DNA of 64,000 nucleotides. It comes from Rhyacophila brunnea. Taxonomy: Eukaryota > Arthropoda > Insecta > Trichoptera > Rhyacophilidae. The stretch is taken from the NCBI GenBank assembly GCA_022495005.1, contig JAGYXB010002029.1:310001-374000 (forward strand), given 5' to 3'. Both the position numbers and the translations under genes were made by a program. The notes under the pieces were generated by a model, which made no database searches, was not told where the DNA came from, and saw only the letters and a program-made list of their open reading frames with translations. Positions 10,446 through 21,154 of this stretch are shown piece after piece. The stretch's first letter is position 1. Each line of letters opens with the position of its first letter.

Positions 10446-10854
10446 GAGACGATATAGGAAGAAACGGTAACTGGAGAAGTGTGGCGAGAAACCGGAGTGA
10501 GTGGAGAGCGGTTGTGGAGGAGGCCAAATCCCACCCCGGGATGTAGCGCCGTGGAAGAAGATCTGAAAACATTAAAAAGAAAAATATTTTTTTTTGAAGT
10601 CAAAGATAAACTTACAATTTATTGTAAAAAAATGTGAATTTGTAACAAATTTATGTCCAAAGTTACGTTATTATTACATTTTATTTTATGGTTATATTTA
10701 TTATTAAAATTTAGTTTATTAAGTTTTCAATTTTTCACCGTGTAGATTTTTGACTAATTCATCGTTTTAATATTTTTTATATTTAGAATTAGGAAACATA
10801 GAAATACCTTAGCTCGTTTTGATATACGAATAATATGAATAAGAATACACTGCA

Positions 10855-11045
10855 TAGTTCTATATAAAACAATATAACATATTTATGTATTAATGACTGA
10901 CCCTTCCATCTAAAAAACGTCCAACTAAAAACGAGACGCACTGGCTAACCTATATTCACACGTGTTGATTAGTATCATATTAATTGACCTCTACCTGGTC
11001 AATAAATATTCATAAGTTTGTGTCATTGATAAAGGTGAATAATTT
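10855..11045. repeat. Dispersed repeat R4, copy 1
   Basis: It matches 23925-24125: CTATATAAAACAA, AACATATTTAT, TTGACCTCTACCTGGTCAAT and CATTGATAAAGG. A TATAAA box lies at the same relative place in both copies, so an LTR or promoter-containing fragment is possible. No ends are defined. Confidence 0.5.
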
Positions 11046-11278
11046 ATTTTATGCGGAAATGCATTGTATTACAAATTGATTTAATTTAATAAAACACAAT
11101 TTTTTTAATACTTTTTCTACTTTTAATATATAAATCTGGACCGGTTTCGTCCGCCTCAGAGGGACATTTTCAAATTAATAATCTTTACAAAACAGGCATA
11201 TATCAAAACAAATTCAAAAGGCGACACAAATAATTTACCAATACATTGAATTATCCAATACTTGTCAATAACAATTAA

Positions 11279-12075
11279 GGGGGATCCTTATACCAGCAGA
11301 GGCACCTAGCGGAAAAATACGAAGCTTGCAATTTGAGACATTTTTTTTGATAATTTACAATTTCAACTGTATTAATTAATAAATATGTATCTGAAAACAT
11401 TAAAAAGAAAAATATTTTTTTTGGAGTCAAAGTAATGTGAATTTGTTACATATTTATGTCCACAGTTACATTATAATTACATAATATTTTATGGTCATAT
11501 TAATCATTAAAATTTAGTTTATTAAGTTTTCAATTTTTCACCATTTAGATTTTTGACTAATTCATAGTTTTGATATATTTCATATCTATTTTATGTGTAT
11601 AACTTGAAATCCTTTTTATTTATATCAAATCGAGCTTAAATTGGGACCATACCTAAATAAGATTTTAGTTTATTTTGTGTTGTTAATGTTGACTTATTTT
11701 CAAGTACTACACATTTATATTTTTTATAAAAATCGATGTTTTTTAAAATAGATATAAAAAAATATTAATACTATGAATTAATCAAAAATCTAAACGGCGA
11801 AAATTTGAAAACTTAATAAACTAAATTTTAATAATAAATATAACTATAAAAATAATGTAATAATAATGAAAGCTATGTACCAAATATGTGACAAATTCAC
11901 ATTTTTTTTACAATTGTAAGTTTATCTTTGAATTAAAAAAAAAAAATCCTTTTAATGTTTTCAGATACATATTTATTAATTAATACAGTTGAAATTGTAA
12001 ATTATCAAAAAAAATTCTCAAATTGGAAGCTTCGTATTTTTCCGCTAGGTTCTCTGTTGGCATATATGATCCCCC
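11279..12075. mobile_element. TTAA foldback element FB1, complete copy
   Basis: It lies between TTAA sites at 11275-11278 and 12076-12079. It starts GGGGGATCCTTATACCAGCA and ends with the inverse ending GATCCCCC. The two arms (11279-11640 and about 11700-12075) are mutually inverted over hundreds of bases, e.g. GAAGCTTGCAATTTGAGACA against its complement near 12020. The left arm lacks about 35 bases present in the right arm. It is non-coding and would depend on a TTAA-specific (piggyBac-type) transposase. Confidence 0.85.
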
Positions 12076-12079
12076 TTAA

Positions 12080-12405
12080 AGCCGCGTTGACACGGTCCAA
12101 GTACGATCCAAGTAGACTTGGATAGGAATAATTAGTATGAAGATTTCTCATCCAAGTGACAGCTTCATACTATTTATTCCTATCCAAGTGCACTCGTATG
12201 TGACATCTTCATACTAATTATTCCTATCCAAGCTACTTGGACCACGTCCTACTCATCCAAGTTAACCTGGATAGGAATAAATACTATGGAGCTGTCACTT
12301 GGATAGGAGTAAATAGTATGAAGCTGTCACTTGGATGAGACATCTTCATACTAATTATTCCTATCCAAGTCTACTTGGATCGTACTTGGACCGTGTCAAC
12401 GCGGC
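12080..12405. mobile_element. TTAA MITE with about 65 bp terminal inverted repeats
   Basis: Flanked by TTAA at 12076-12079 (shared with FB1) and 12406-12409. The left end reads GCCGCGTTGACACGGTCCAA and the right end is its exact complement. Inner repeats of CTTGGATAGGAATAA and AGTATGAAGCTGTCACTTGG occur several times in both orientations. The whole element could fold into a multi-branched structure. No coding content. Confidence 0.9.
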
Positions 12406-12409
12406 TTAA

Positions 12410-12984
12410 GCCCCAGGAGGTAAGCGCCTCGAGTGGCGAAAAATGGCGTTACATATCTATCTTATAAGAATTCTTTATCACCATAGATGTAAGCGCTGTA
12501 AACATCATCGCCAATATGCTAAAATATAAAGAGAGTCCGATTGAAATACAATATATTATAAAAATATATTATAACATTGTTTAAATAATTATTGTAGATA
12601 ATAATAACATTGATTTTTAAAATATATGTAATTATTAAATTTACAGTGACATCTAATTAAGATGCCTCGAAGCTAGTTTATATTGGAATATGATTGGAAT
12701 CGATTCTTATATCACGTGAGGGTGTATGCTTCGTAATAGTTTGCATAATAAATGGCTAAATTTATTTTGTGTCTGAGAATATCAACAAAACAATAAATTA
12801 TTATAATAATGATGTAAGTCACAGCCACGGCGAGGTTTCCAGGGGTGTCTATATATCTGCTTTCAAATGAAAGTCGATAATACCACCCACTAAGCTTTTT
12901 CACAAGAAAGATAAGTACATTTATTAGTGTTTCTTTATTGGTTTCTACATTTTTGTTATTCTTATTCCAATTTAGGATGGCATA
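12410..12984. other. Unassigned sequence
   Basis: No gene, repeat partner within the window or terminal structure was recognised here. Confidence 0.3.
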
Positions 12985-13463
12985 TACTGCCGTCCTAAGC
13001 GAAAGAGCGGTATCTCAAAAATGTTAACTTTTGGCTATGATCAATTTTGTAAAGATACAAACCGCACCACTTTGTAAATTCTTATTTGATGTTTATATGC
13101 GATATAATACCTCTTCGCACACTTACCTAACTGCTTATGGGTTAATTTTAATTAAAAATTAAAAACTTAAGCTAATAAATAAGATACGTCTATTTTGCTT
13201 AGTAAATTTGGTTTCGAAATAATAGATACGACCTTGGCCTTTATGATATTGTAGGAAAAGATGAAAAATTCCACTCTCATCTTTATCATCTATCTCATCA
13301 AGTATAATTAAACTGCTGACCAGATATTACCAATTAATAACCACATTTAAATATCATGTTAATTATATCTAATGGCCAACTAATGCAAACGCGCCAGTCG
13401 CGTTGTCAGCACTAAATGTAATAAAAGTGTTATTTCTTCTAAAATCGTTCTCAGCACACACTA

Positions 13464-13948
13464 CTAACTGTCATTTTGCTTGACAGGAACGTTGGAAACA
13501 TGATGTAATATTAAAGATTTTCTTGGCGTAGAACTGTCTATTTTCCAAAATTCTTTGTTAGGAAACTGCCTCCTTTCTTTAGATATCTTTTCAGCGCACT
13601 TATAAGCACATTTTTCATTATCACAACCATTTTTTACTGCATGCATTTGTGCTATTGATTGCAACTTTTGTTTTTTTCGTTCTTTTAAAGACAAATCAAA
13701 CTTTTTCCTCTTTCTAATTAATCCCTTTTTTGTGTAAAGGACATCATTGTTGCGTTCACGTTCACTAATAATTCACCTGTGCCATTATTCTCATTAATCT
13801 CACCCTCATCCAATATTTGTGGAATATCTTGGTTGACAGTGTTATTAGAACTGACTGGATTAACTGGCTCAAGTTCTAATAATAATGAAGGTTCTTCAAC
13901 TATAACATAATTTATTGAAGAATGTTTGATTCGACGAAGTAGCATCAT
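13464..13948 (-). pseudogene. Transposon-encoded protein remnant, Cys/Lys-rich
   Basis: Two minus-strand frames (13718-13948 then 13464-13694) join across one missing A in an A-run near 13727. The upstream part is acidic (LLLELEPVNPVSS, ILDEGEINENNG). The downstream part is basic, then cysteine-bearing: KRKKFDLSLKERKKQKLQS, GCDNEKCAYKCAEKIS, ERRQFPNKEFWKID. The pattern C-x4-C-x3-C followed by a conserved FW recalls the N-terminal region of uncharacterised insect transposon proteins, but I cannot name the family. A further frameshifted piece (RRNNTFITFSADNATG) follows towards 13400. It lies inside the 2.55 kb TIR element and was probably its cargo or transposase. Confidence 0.4.
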
Positions 13949-14309
13949 ACATAATCGGAGTAGTAGTAGCAGGACAAACTGGCGGCCTCCCCAAAAATAG
14001 TTTCACATTACATCCATGTTGGTCTGAAATAATAAAATCACCTATTATAATACGTGATTTTATAATTTTATTGCTTGGCCTTTATGTAATACAAATACAC
14101 TATAAATACGGACATAATATTGAATTAATATATCGATTAAAACAAATGCTGTCAAGTTACCTTCAAAACGCATGTTTTCATCCTGAGGCATTTCCGAAAC
14201 CATACCCACCCCACCCAAATTGTTCTGCATTGCCTCTTGATCAACATAAGGTTCCGAACATTTAACAGTTTCTGAGATGACGTAAGTCCGCACTTAAAGA
14301 CCTACGTGC

Positions 14310-14890
14310 ACCACGTAGGTCAAAATGGAGTTTGTATGGTATTTTCAGAGCATACGCCTGGACATTCCTTAAACGTTGTAAATAATCTGTTTATATAATT
14401 TTGAAGCCTTATTATCCTTTATATTTATTGTTAACGTTTGATGACTGCATAAAGTTTGTTTAATACATAAAATAGTATTCTTTTAAACCTTTCGATCATT
14501 CATAAAATTAATATAAACATTATTATTATAATGAAATATTTACTAATAATCTCTGTGACACCAAATTTGACAAGAATTAGTCATTTTATTATTCAAAAAA
14601 TGGGCACGATTCACACATTTGAAGATAATTCTAGAGATACTGAATATAAGCTATGTCTTTGACCATTCAAATGTGATAAACTTTCAACGAATAATGATTG
14701 TTTTATAATAATAATTATTGACCTAAGAATAAGGTAGTATTTTTTTTGAAATACGCCGTTTCCATTGGCATTTTCCAGTGGTTAAGCTACAACATACGGC
14801 CGTAGCCATAAGTTGACAAACAATAAATGAAGTAGAAAGTAGGATCACGTTAACGGTGTTTCAACATGTACCGAACCGAAAAAAAATCGT
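14310..14890. repeat. Dispersed repeat R5, copy 1
   Basis: It is the inverse of 32010-32690. On the other strand both read GGTACATGTT, GGCCGTATGTTGTAGCTTAA, CCACTGG, GGCGTATTTCAAAAAAA and, at the far end, CCATTTTGACCTACG. At its left edge is a short palindrome, GACCTACGTG/CACGTAGGTC, at 14299-14321. Class unknown. Confidence 0.65.
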
Positions 14891-15814
14891 TTCAGCAACA
14901 GCTGAATTATTCTTTATTAATTCTTTCTCAGTTTTAGATATAGATTTCTGAATACTTTCTGAAATGAAAACAACCAAATTTCGTAACAATAACTGATAAT
15001 ATTGTAGTATAAAAGAATATAAATGTCGACAAGTGATTGACATAACCTCACATGCATTTTTTCGATAAATTTAAAAGCATTGTATTTGAATTAATGTCTT
15101 ACCTAATTCCTTCATATTTTCTTGACACATAATCATCATTTTCATCGCTCTTGAATACATTCTTGATATATTTTTGATAAAAACACGCTTGGCAAACCCA
15201 CAATAACACACGCCGAAACGTCAAGCCGACAATAATGGCATTGTCGCTAGCGAAATATTGTGAGTTTTGCCGGTCATAATGGTAAGCGAAAAGGGCGTAT
15301 CTCAGAGATACGACTAAACCGCTAAGGAAATTGAGATACTGCTATTGCGCATAGGATTTCATTGTGATTTTGAGATACGCCATATTTAATTAGCTTATAT
15401 TACCTATTTAAAAATGAGATACGGCTATATCGCTTAGGAAAATAGATGTGGAGCCCCCTGAATGTTCCTAAGGCAACAAAAACCAGAAAACGAAAAAAAA
15501 TGAGATACTGCTCTTTCGCTTAGGACGGCAGTATAGATGGAATATACCATGAATTTAAATCCTAATTAAATTATTCGCCATTGGATAGTGCCCTAAAATG
15601 CGGAAAGGCGAAATCTGGGTTGCAAAAAAAACCAAAATGGAATAAATCAATTCAAATTAAAATCTTTTTTATTTATATTAAATCGAACTTTGGTACGGGT
15701 CACAATATCCAGATAATAATATACAAAAATTTAAAAAAAAAAACACATTTTGTTCTTAGATATCTTGGAAATAATCAAAAAGCAGATGCAAATATCACAG
15801 ACATTAGTATAGAT

Positions 15815-16149
15815 CAATGATACTCAACCTTTTTTTTCTTCGGGCCAAATACATAATATATTTGTAAAGTAACGCGGGCCGCATCACTACTGGTATGACG
15901 AAAAAAATCATGAAACCCCCCCTTTTTTACAAAACATTTTTGGATTTTGCATGTTTTTTTAAATTAATCGTGTGCAATAGCAACACTCTTATACCAGATC
16001 TGATGTGGACCATAATGACAATCCTCTTCGGGTGTCACTATCTGTGCGTCAAAGTCGAAACGAATCTCAAGATATACGAAATTCCTGATAATAAATGTGT
16101 TTCGGGCCGCACATAAAAGCTTAAGGGCCCCGCAGGTTGAGTATCGCTG
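15815..16149. mobile_element. hAT MITE with 8 bp duplication GTATAGAT
   Basis: Ends CAATGATACTCAACC and GGTTGAGTATCGCTG are inverted. GTATAGAT flanks both sides exactly (15807-15814, 16150-16157). GGGCCNNA-type segments near each end are typical of hAT elements with GGGCCGC subterminal repeats. The open frame inside is incidental. Confidence 0.85.
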
Positions 16150-16741
16150 GTATAGATTTTCACGATAGTCTTGTCATATTAGGCTCCTTGCATCATATAC
16201 TATAGAACAGGGATGGTTGATATAATTTAAATGGTGGTGGATATAATTTAAAAAAAAAAATTTACAGAAAAGTTTTACAAAAACCTAAATATATATTAAG
16301 TATATAATATTGAAAATGCGTATTTTCTTTGGTTTTAAATAATATTTTTACCAATAATATTTATCAATCGATGCTCAAACGGAAACGACGAAATTTATGC
16401 ATAAATGACAGATCATATTGTAGAAAAAATAACAGTCAGTGATACTCTTCAAGAATTAGCATTATAATTAATTTAAATTGCAAAAATCGGTCCTTAGGTT
16501 TTATGCGTCACACATAATATTATCGCACTGACCTCAACAGGAGATGAAAGAAGCTGCACCGAGAATTTCTGATTTTGACCGATTTACATTCATTTTGCAA
16601 TGCTTGAGACCACTGTAGCGAGAGAATGTCTCACCTGATCAGAGAAATTCTGGCGTAGGCATTACAGTAATAAAGACATACGGATTCTTTCCTTATAACA
16701 AAGATAATAAAATTAATTTTCCGACTCGTTTTCTTCTGGGT

Positions 16742-17170
16742 ATGCTATCAATGCAATCCCTGTCCACCTGTAGAGTGATTGCTCTTTTAAAGCATTTCTT
16801 TTTACTTCTTCGTGGGTTCATTTACAATCCGTATATACTGGCAAATATTAATTTCACTCGTAACACTACTGTCTTCATGATACCTTGTCGCAGAACAGAT
16901 GTGATATTTTATGATGATGTGTATTGTGCGATTAACTTATTTGATGGCACTATTAAGGTTGATTTGTTTTTTATTAATTATATCATGTTTGTGGACCTGT
17001 TAAATTTATAATTGTATTTATCATTTTACTCTAATATCTACATAAGCATATTACTGTCTTTTCTACTTTCTTGTTATACTGGTTATTATTTTTATAATTT
17101 TGTATTAATTATGTATTATGGCGCATTGGCCAATCGCTGTAATGCCGTAATACTCTTTTCTAAATAAATA
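16742..17170 (+). mobile_element. Possible LINE 3' end
   Basis: An 89-codon frame ending FDGTIKVDLFFINYIMFVDL is followed by GGCCAATCGCTGTAATGCCG and a short AAATAAATAAA tail. The arrangement of a coding end, short 3' UTR and TAAA-type tail resembles a 5'-truncated LINE. No RT motif is retained, so this is tentative. Confidence 0.3.
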
Positions 17171-17954
17171 AACTCATTTATATATTTTGAACTTTTTTTA
17201 ATATAATTTTTATAACTATTTTTTCCCTATGAACAACTGCTCGGCACGTCAGACAGTCGAAAGATAATAATATTTGGGATTTTTTGGCACGCGTACGTAA
17301 AAAGATTTGCCAACCCTGCTATAAAATATAGATAAACTTGATATAATAGGTTCATTAATGCAAATCTACATTATCCATGCTATCCAATATTAATTAGCAT
17401 TTAAAATAACATATCTAATTCTGAAGTATTTAGTAGGTCAAGATGTCACAGGTATAATGAAATTCATGTCAACCTTGTTACCTCATTTAATGTCACTGCA
17501 TTGAAATATACAATAATACTGCAAGGTGTAACAACTGTTAACATAACTAAAAATGTGCAATAGATTAGTATTATGCCTGAAGTCATTGGACTGGACGAAA
17601 GTAATCTAGAATTATGTTTGAGGATTTAATTTTAACATACCAATTTAGTTTCATTTTTTAAATTACATATTTGTGCGGGCTAGTGTAGGATAAAGGTAAC
17701 ATAGAACTCTCATCCAAATAAGACTTTAGAAGTGTAATTTAGTGTGTATAATTTATCTAATAATTATTTTGACAGACAAGGAAATACAAGTCCATACTCC
17801 TTAGCCATCTATATTTTACATATTTTGTCACTAGATGCCTCCAGTAAAGCCACAGAGTATCACTAGATTTCACATAAAACTGTTATTGCTACATAGGTAC
17901 TTTTAATGTAATCATTTCATCATTTTTCTATTTCCATTAATAAAATAAAGTTCT
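17171..17954. other. Unassigned AT-rich sequence
   Basis: No gene or repeat was recognised. It lies downstream of the minus-strand exon at 17955-18173, so part may be that gene's 3' UTR. AATAAAG-type poly(A) signals read on the minus strand were not pinned down. Confidence 0.3.
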
Positions 17955-18173
17955 TTAGACGTTTAGGTATTCCTTTTCCATCTTTTGTTGCAGATATTTA
18001 CTCCAATCCCTGGCTCGAAGCACCCACTCGTCGAGATAATAATCTTCCGGTATGCCGACTTGATTGTACATGGTGGTATCGTTGACCAGAGCAATCTTGG
18101 ACTTCCACGCTTTAAGAGCTTCAGACTCTTGGAGAAGTTCCAGGCATTTTAATCCGCTACTCATCGTACTGCT
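17955..18173 (-). CDS. Terminal coding exon of an unidentified host gene
   Basis: On the minus strand a clean acceptor (TTCTTTCAG) precedes 219 bases encoding 72 residues and a TAA stop. The sequence contains KCLELLQESEALKAWKSK, YNQVGIPEDYYLDEWVLRAR and DWSKYLQQKMEKEYLNV. It is charged and predicted helical, with no membrane segment, and looks far more protein-like than the surrounding frames. An in-frame ATG four codons after the acceptor leaves a second possibility, a 69-residue protein with a spliced 5' UTR. Upstream exons would lie at higher coordinates, but I found none before the NDUFS2 gene. I cannot name the family. Confidence 0.6.
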   Translation of the reverse strand, partial: SSTMSSGLKCLELLQESEALKAWKSKIALVNDTTMYNQVGIPEDYYLDEWVLRARDWSKYLQQKMEKEYLNV

Positions 18174-18336
18174 CTGAAAGAATTCACACATTACATTTGT
18201 TAACTAGTAATAAGCATGTAGGTATAATAAAATAAAAAATAGAAGACTTCATACTGCACACACTAAGCTTTCATTATGATTAACAAAAGATAACGGTAAG
18301 TGGTTGGGTAGAGTGAACGCTTAGGCAGCGGGACGG

Positions 18337-18922
18337 CAGTAACGAAGGGTGCAGGTAGGCTGTTAAAATCCACCATAAATAACTTTGTTAGTCATACGTA
18401 TTTTTTTTTATTGAACTAGGACTACAATAATTTACAGATAGTATTGGTTAGTTTTTAAAAATCAATTAAACCGTGCCTACCCAAACCATAATAGTTTTGG
18501 TATATTTTGGGCGATACAATAAAATTGTGCACACTTTTTCATTTATACTTATTTGTTTTCATTGGATTAAGAATACATATTACACATACTAGATATTGTT
18601 AGTTCATTTTTTTTTAATTCATTAAGCCCTGCCTAACCAAACTATAACAGATAAAAAATATTATTCTATCAATAAAATATTCAAAGTTATGTATGATTTA
18701 ATTGCATAATTTTAGATTTTTTATAGATAAACAAGTATTTTTTGACTATTATCTATTAGGGCTTGGTTTTCGCAGGTTTTAACTGAATTTTAAAAACTAA
18801 CCAACACCATCAGCTGTAAATTGTAGTCTTAATTCAAATGAAACAAATACATATGACTGACAAAGTTTAGTATGCATTATTTATGGGGGGTTTTAACAGC
18901 ATACCTCCACCCTTCGTCACTG
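18337..18922. mobile_element. hAT MITE (family H1), copy 1
   Basis: The left end CAGTAACGAAGGGTGCAGGT and the right end CCTCCACCCTTCGTCACTG are inverted. Flanking 8-mers CGGGACGG and TGGGACGG differ at one base. Inner arms share CATACGTATT and GTTGGTTAGTTTTTAAAA with the copies at 56366 and 60335. Confidence 0.85.
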
Positions 18923-19093
18923 TGGGACGGCAAGGGCGCGTGCAACTTATATGTATAACCGTGCGTGATATGCCAAAAAAAAAGACATTGTCTTCGAACA
19001 TTTCACACATGTTTATACGTTTGAGTTGAGCACGCCGCTGCCGCCCCGCCGCTCGCTTAACCACTCTGGCCTAACACTAATAAAGCAATTAAT

Positions 19094-19287
19094 ATAAGTT
19101 GATTTTTAATAGATATTTAAATTAAGCACATTACTTACAATAAATCAAATGTATGGAAAGGAAGTCTGGTCTTCACTGGTCGAGTTGTGTTTTGGCAATC
19201 CTATTTTTTGGGTTTATATAGGATGACATTGTTTCAAATAATAGTAACAGAAAAACATGCAAGTTCACTTTTTGTAAAAAATATATA
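19094..19287 (+). repeat. Dispersed repeat R1, copy b (left part)
   Basis: It matches 474-675 and continues after the mariner at 20575-20645. The mariner is inserted at a TA in the AATATATA(G)TTAATATT stretch that is uninterrupted in copy a. Confidence 0.7.
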
Positions 19288-20574
19288 CGAGGGTGGGTCA
19301 ATAAGTCCTTAGAAAAGCCGACAGGTGGCGCGACTAGTACTGTAAGCGGTTTGTTTTCATGCAGCGGCACTACCGATTCAGTATGCTGCGAAGTTTCAAT
19401 CAGATTTGTCGGGTTGTTGTGTGTTTCTCGTACATTTAAAAAAAAAATTTGCTTGTGGAAAATGGAGAAAATTGAGTTTAGAGCTGTTATTAAACATTTT
19501 AATATAAAAGGCTTAACAGCAAAGGAAATAAAAAATGAGTTGGATTTAGTTCACGGCATATCTGCTCCTTCACTTGCAACTATTTATAACTGGTTAAATG
19601 AATTTAAACGTGGTCGTACATCAACAAAGGATGAACCACGCTCAGGACGTCCTGTAGAGGTGACTACACCAGAAATGATCAATAAAATCCACGATATGGT
19701 GTTAAGTGACCGAAGATTAAAGTTGAGTGAGATAATTGAGGTTACAGGGATCTCAAAAGGTAGCGTCATTTCTATTTTACATGACAAATTGGGCATGAAA
19801 AAAATGTCTGCAAGATGGGTGCCGCGTTTGCTCACAGTCGACAATAAACGCAATAGGGTGGTGGCCTCAAAAGCCCTGTTGTCGCCCATGCAACGCAATC
19901 CGGATGAATTTTTCGTCGCTTTGTGACTGTAGATGAAACATGGATACACCACTATACTCCCGAGACGAAAGAACAGTCAAAGCAGTGGATTGCGAAAGGC
20001 GAACCATGTCCAAAGAAGGCGAAAACCGTAAAATCAGCTGGTAAGGTTATGGCTACTGTATTTTGGGATGCACGTGGAATTATTTTCGTTGACTATTTGG
20101 AAAAAGGAAAAACAATAACAGGGGATTATTATGCATCTTTATTGGACCAGCTAAAAAACAAAATTGAAGAAAAACGGCCTCATTTAAACAGGAAAAAAAT
20201 CCTCTTTCATCAGGACAATGCCCGTGTTCACACATGTTTACGATCAATGGCTAAAATTGAAGAATTGAAGTTCGAATTGGTCGACTACCCACCGTATTCA
20301 CCAGATTTAGCCCCCAGTGACTTTTTCCTTTTCCCAAACTTAAAAAAATGGCTAAGTGGACAACGTTTTTTTTCAAATGAAGAAGTCATCGATCGGACAA
20401 ATGCTTATTTTGAGGACCTTCCGAAAACTTATTTTTCTGACGGTTTAAAAAAAATGAGAAATGTCTAACCAAGTGTATTGAGCTCCAAGGAGATTATGTT
20501 GAGAAATAAAAAAAATATACAAAAATAAAAACTGTTTTAATGCTTTTTTCTAAGGAATTATTGACCCACCTTCG
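19288..20574 (+). mobile_element. mariner element, copy 1 (1287 bp)
   Basis: TIRs of about 29 bp (CGAGGGTGGGTCAATAAGTC and its complement with one change) are flanked by TA at 19286-19287 and 20575-20576. It is nearly identical to the copies at 54442 and 61509, implying recent spread. Confidence 0.95.
19462..20509 (+). pseudogene. mariner transposase, copy 1, frameshifted
   Basis: The coding region reads MEKIEFRAVIKHFNIKG and the paired helix-turn-helix DNA-binding region (LATIYNWLNEFKRG, then LKLSEIIEVTGISKGS). The catalytic DD34D triad follows in VDETWIHHYTPETKEQ, FHQDNARVHTC and PPYSPDLAPSDFFLFP. The expected length is about 349 residues. One T is missing from a T-run at about 19910 (DEFF then a shift to FVAL and stop). 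A second missing base near 20452 truncates the C-terminus at GLKKMRNV. All three catalytic Asp are kept, but the frame breaks make this copy inactive. Confidence 0.92.
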
Positions 20575-20711
20575 TAATTAATATTATCCTTCAAATAAAT
20601 ATCCAAAAATAATGCCATTATACATGAATCGGGTTATGTCCAATAAAAGCACTATTTGATAAGCATTTCATGTATGACCTTCTAGTTTAAATTGTCATAA
20701 TTAGATAGGAG

Positions 20712-20788
20712 GCTCGTAGCATAATTGGTTAATGCACAGTTGACGTGATACCAGTGGTTATGCGGGTTCAAATCCCGTCGAGCATCGT
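20712..20788 (+). repeat. tRNA-like sequence with intact A and B boxes
   Basis: GGCTCGTAGCATAATTGGTT fits a pol III A box and GGGTTCAAATCCC a B box. The acceptor ends GGCTCG and CGAGC pair except at the first base. The anticodon arm is oversized and does not fold cleanly, and there is no partner copy in the window. It is best read as a tRNA pseudogene or SINE head. Confidence 0.5.
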
Positions 20789-20904
20789 ATCTTTTTCAAA
20801 TATGATGTTTTCAAGTTATGTATGCTCAATTATTTTTAAGATGAATAATCATGTAAAATGTGACACAGTGTTGATAGCTTAAATGGGTTAAATCAAATAC
20901 TTAG

Positions 20905-21110
20905 TAGAAAAGGTTAATGAAGTCATTGGTAGATCTCCTAATCCTTTTCTATAGCATGGAGGTATGGACCCTAACCCAGGAGATATCACGGAGAGTTAAC
21001 GTTTTCGAGATCTATCTTATAGATATATTCTCAAAATTCTGTGGACCAACGGGTGACAAAATGTTGAAGAATGAAATGTTGAACAAGAATGAGAATGGAC
21101 CAATTATGTA
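20905..21110 (+). pseudogene. LINE reverse transcriptase C-terminal fragment
   Basis: A frame with MEVWTLTQEISRRVNVFE, DIFSKFCGPTGDKML and NEMLNKNENG matches the post-RT region (Y-G-x-E-x-WTLT...VFE..IL..I.GP) of insect LINEs such as the one at 9806-10177. It is isolated, truncated at both ends and non-functional. Confidence 0.6.
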
Positions 21111-21154
21111 GTATTAAAACCAATAAATACAAGATAAATAGAACTTTTTATATA

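Larger units (their letters stand above)
8768..10560 (+). pseudogene. 5'-truncated non-LTR retrotransposon (reverse transcriptase)
   Basis: The element is bounded by an 11 bp duplication ATCTGAAAACA (8757-8767, 10561-10571) within FB1. In order it encodes the RT motifs ILGEYQCGFQPNRSTIDHI and LTLHHLFIDF, then AFDSVNWDKMLQSLKILGIP, SGVRQGDALSTMVFNLVVE, the catalytic box CAYADDIVITS and QINQSKTKYM. The post-RT pieces are VVTYGCETWCLT, RLRWAGHVERMPE and, at the 3' end, EWRAVVEEAKSHPGM. This is the usual order for RTE/Proto2-type insect LINEs. It is dead: the 5' part is missing, a stop falls at 9785 and two later insertions break the frame (8945-9227 and 10203-10445). Confidence 0.85.
8648..10800. 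mobile_element. TTAA foldback element FB1, copy split by a LINE
   Basis: The left end (TTAA at 8644-8647, then AGGGGATCCTTATACCAGCA) matches the left end of FB1 at 11279. Homology stops at 8767 and resumes at 10561 (CATTAAAAAGAAAAATATT) until about 10790. The gap is the LINE at 8768-10560. Only one arm of the foldback is present here. Confidence 0.75.
12985..15532. mobile_element. 2.55 kb DNA transposon with about 35 bp TIRs and subterminal repeats
   Basis: The left end (TACTGCCGTCCTAAGCGAAA, GAGCGGTATCTCA) and the right end are inverted copies over about 35 bp with one mismatch, flanked by TA on both sides. The right 250 bp repeats a degenerate CCTAAGCG...GTATCTCA motif at about 15440, 15350 and 15310 as well as at the tip. 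It contains the coding remnant 13464-13948 and repeat R5 (14310-14890), which may be nested. TA flanks and long TIRs suggest a Tc1/mariner-superfamily or other cut-and-paste element. I could not assign a family. Confidence 0.75.

Noticed and set aside
20712..20788. Possible functional tRNA gene
   Set aside because: A and B boxes are good, but the anticodon arm does not fold and the first acceptor pair fails, so it is listed only as a tRNA-like repeat.
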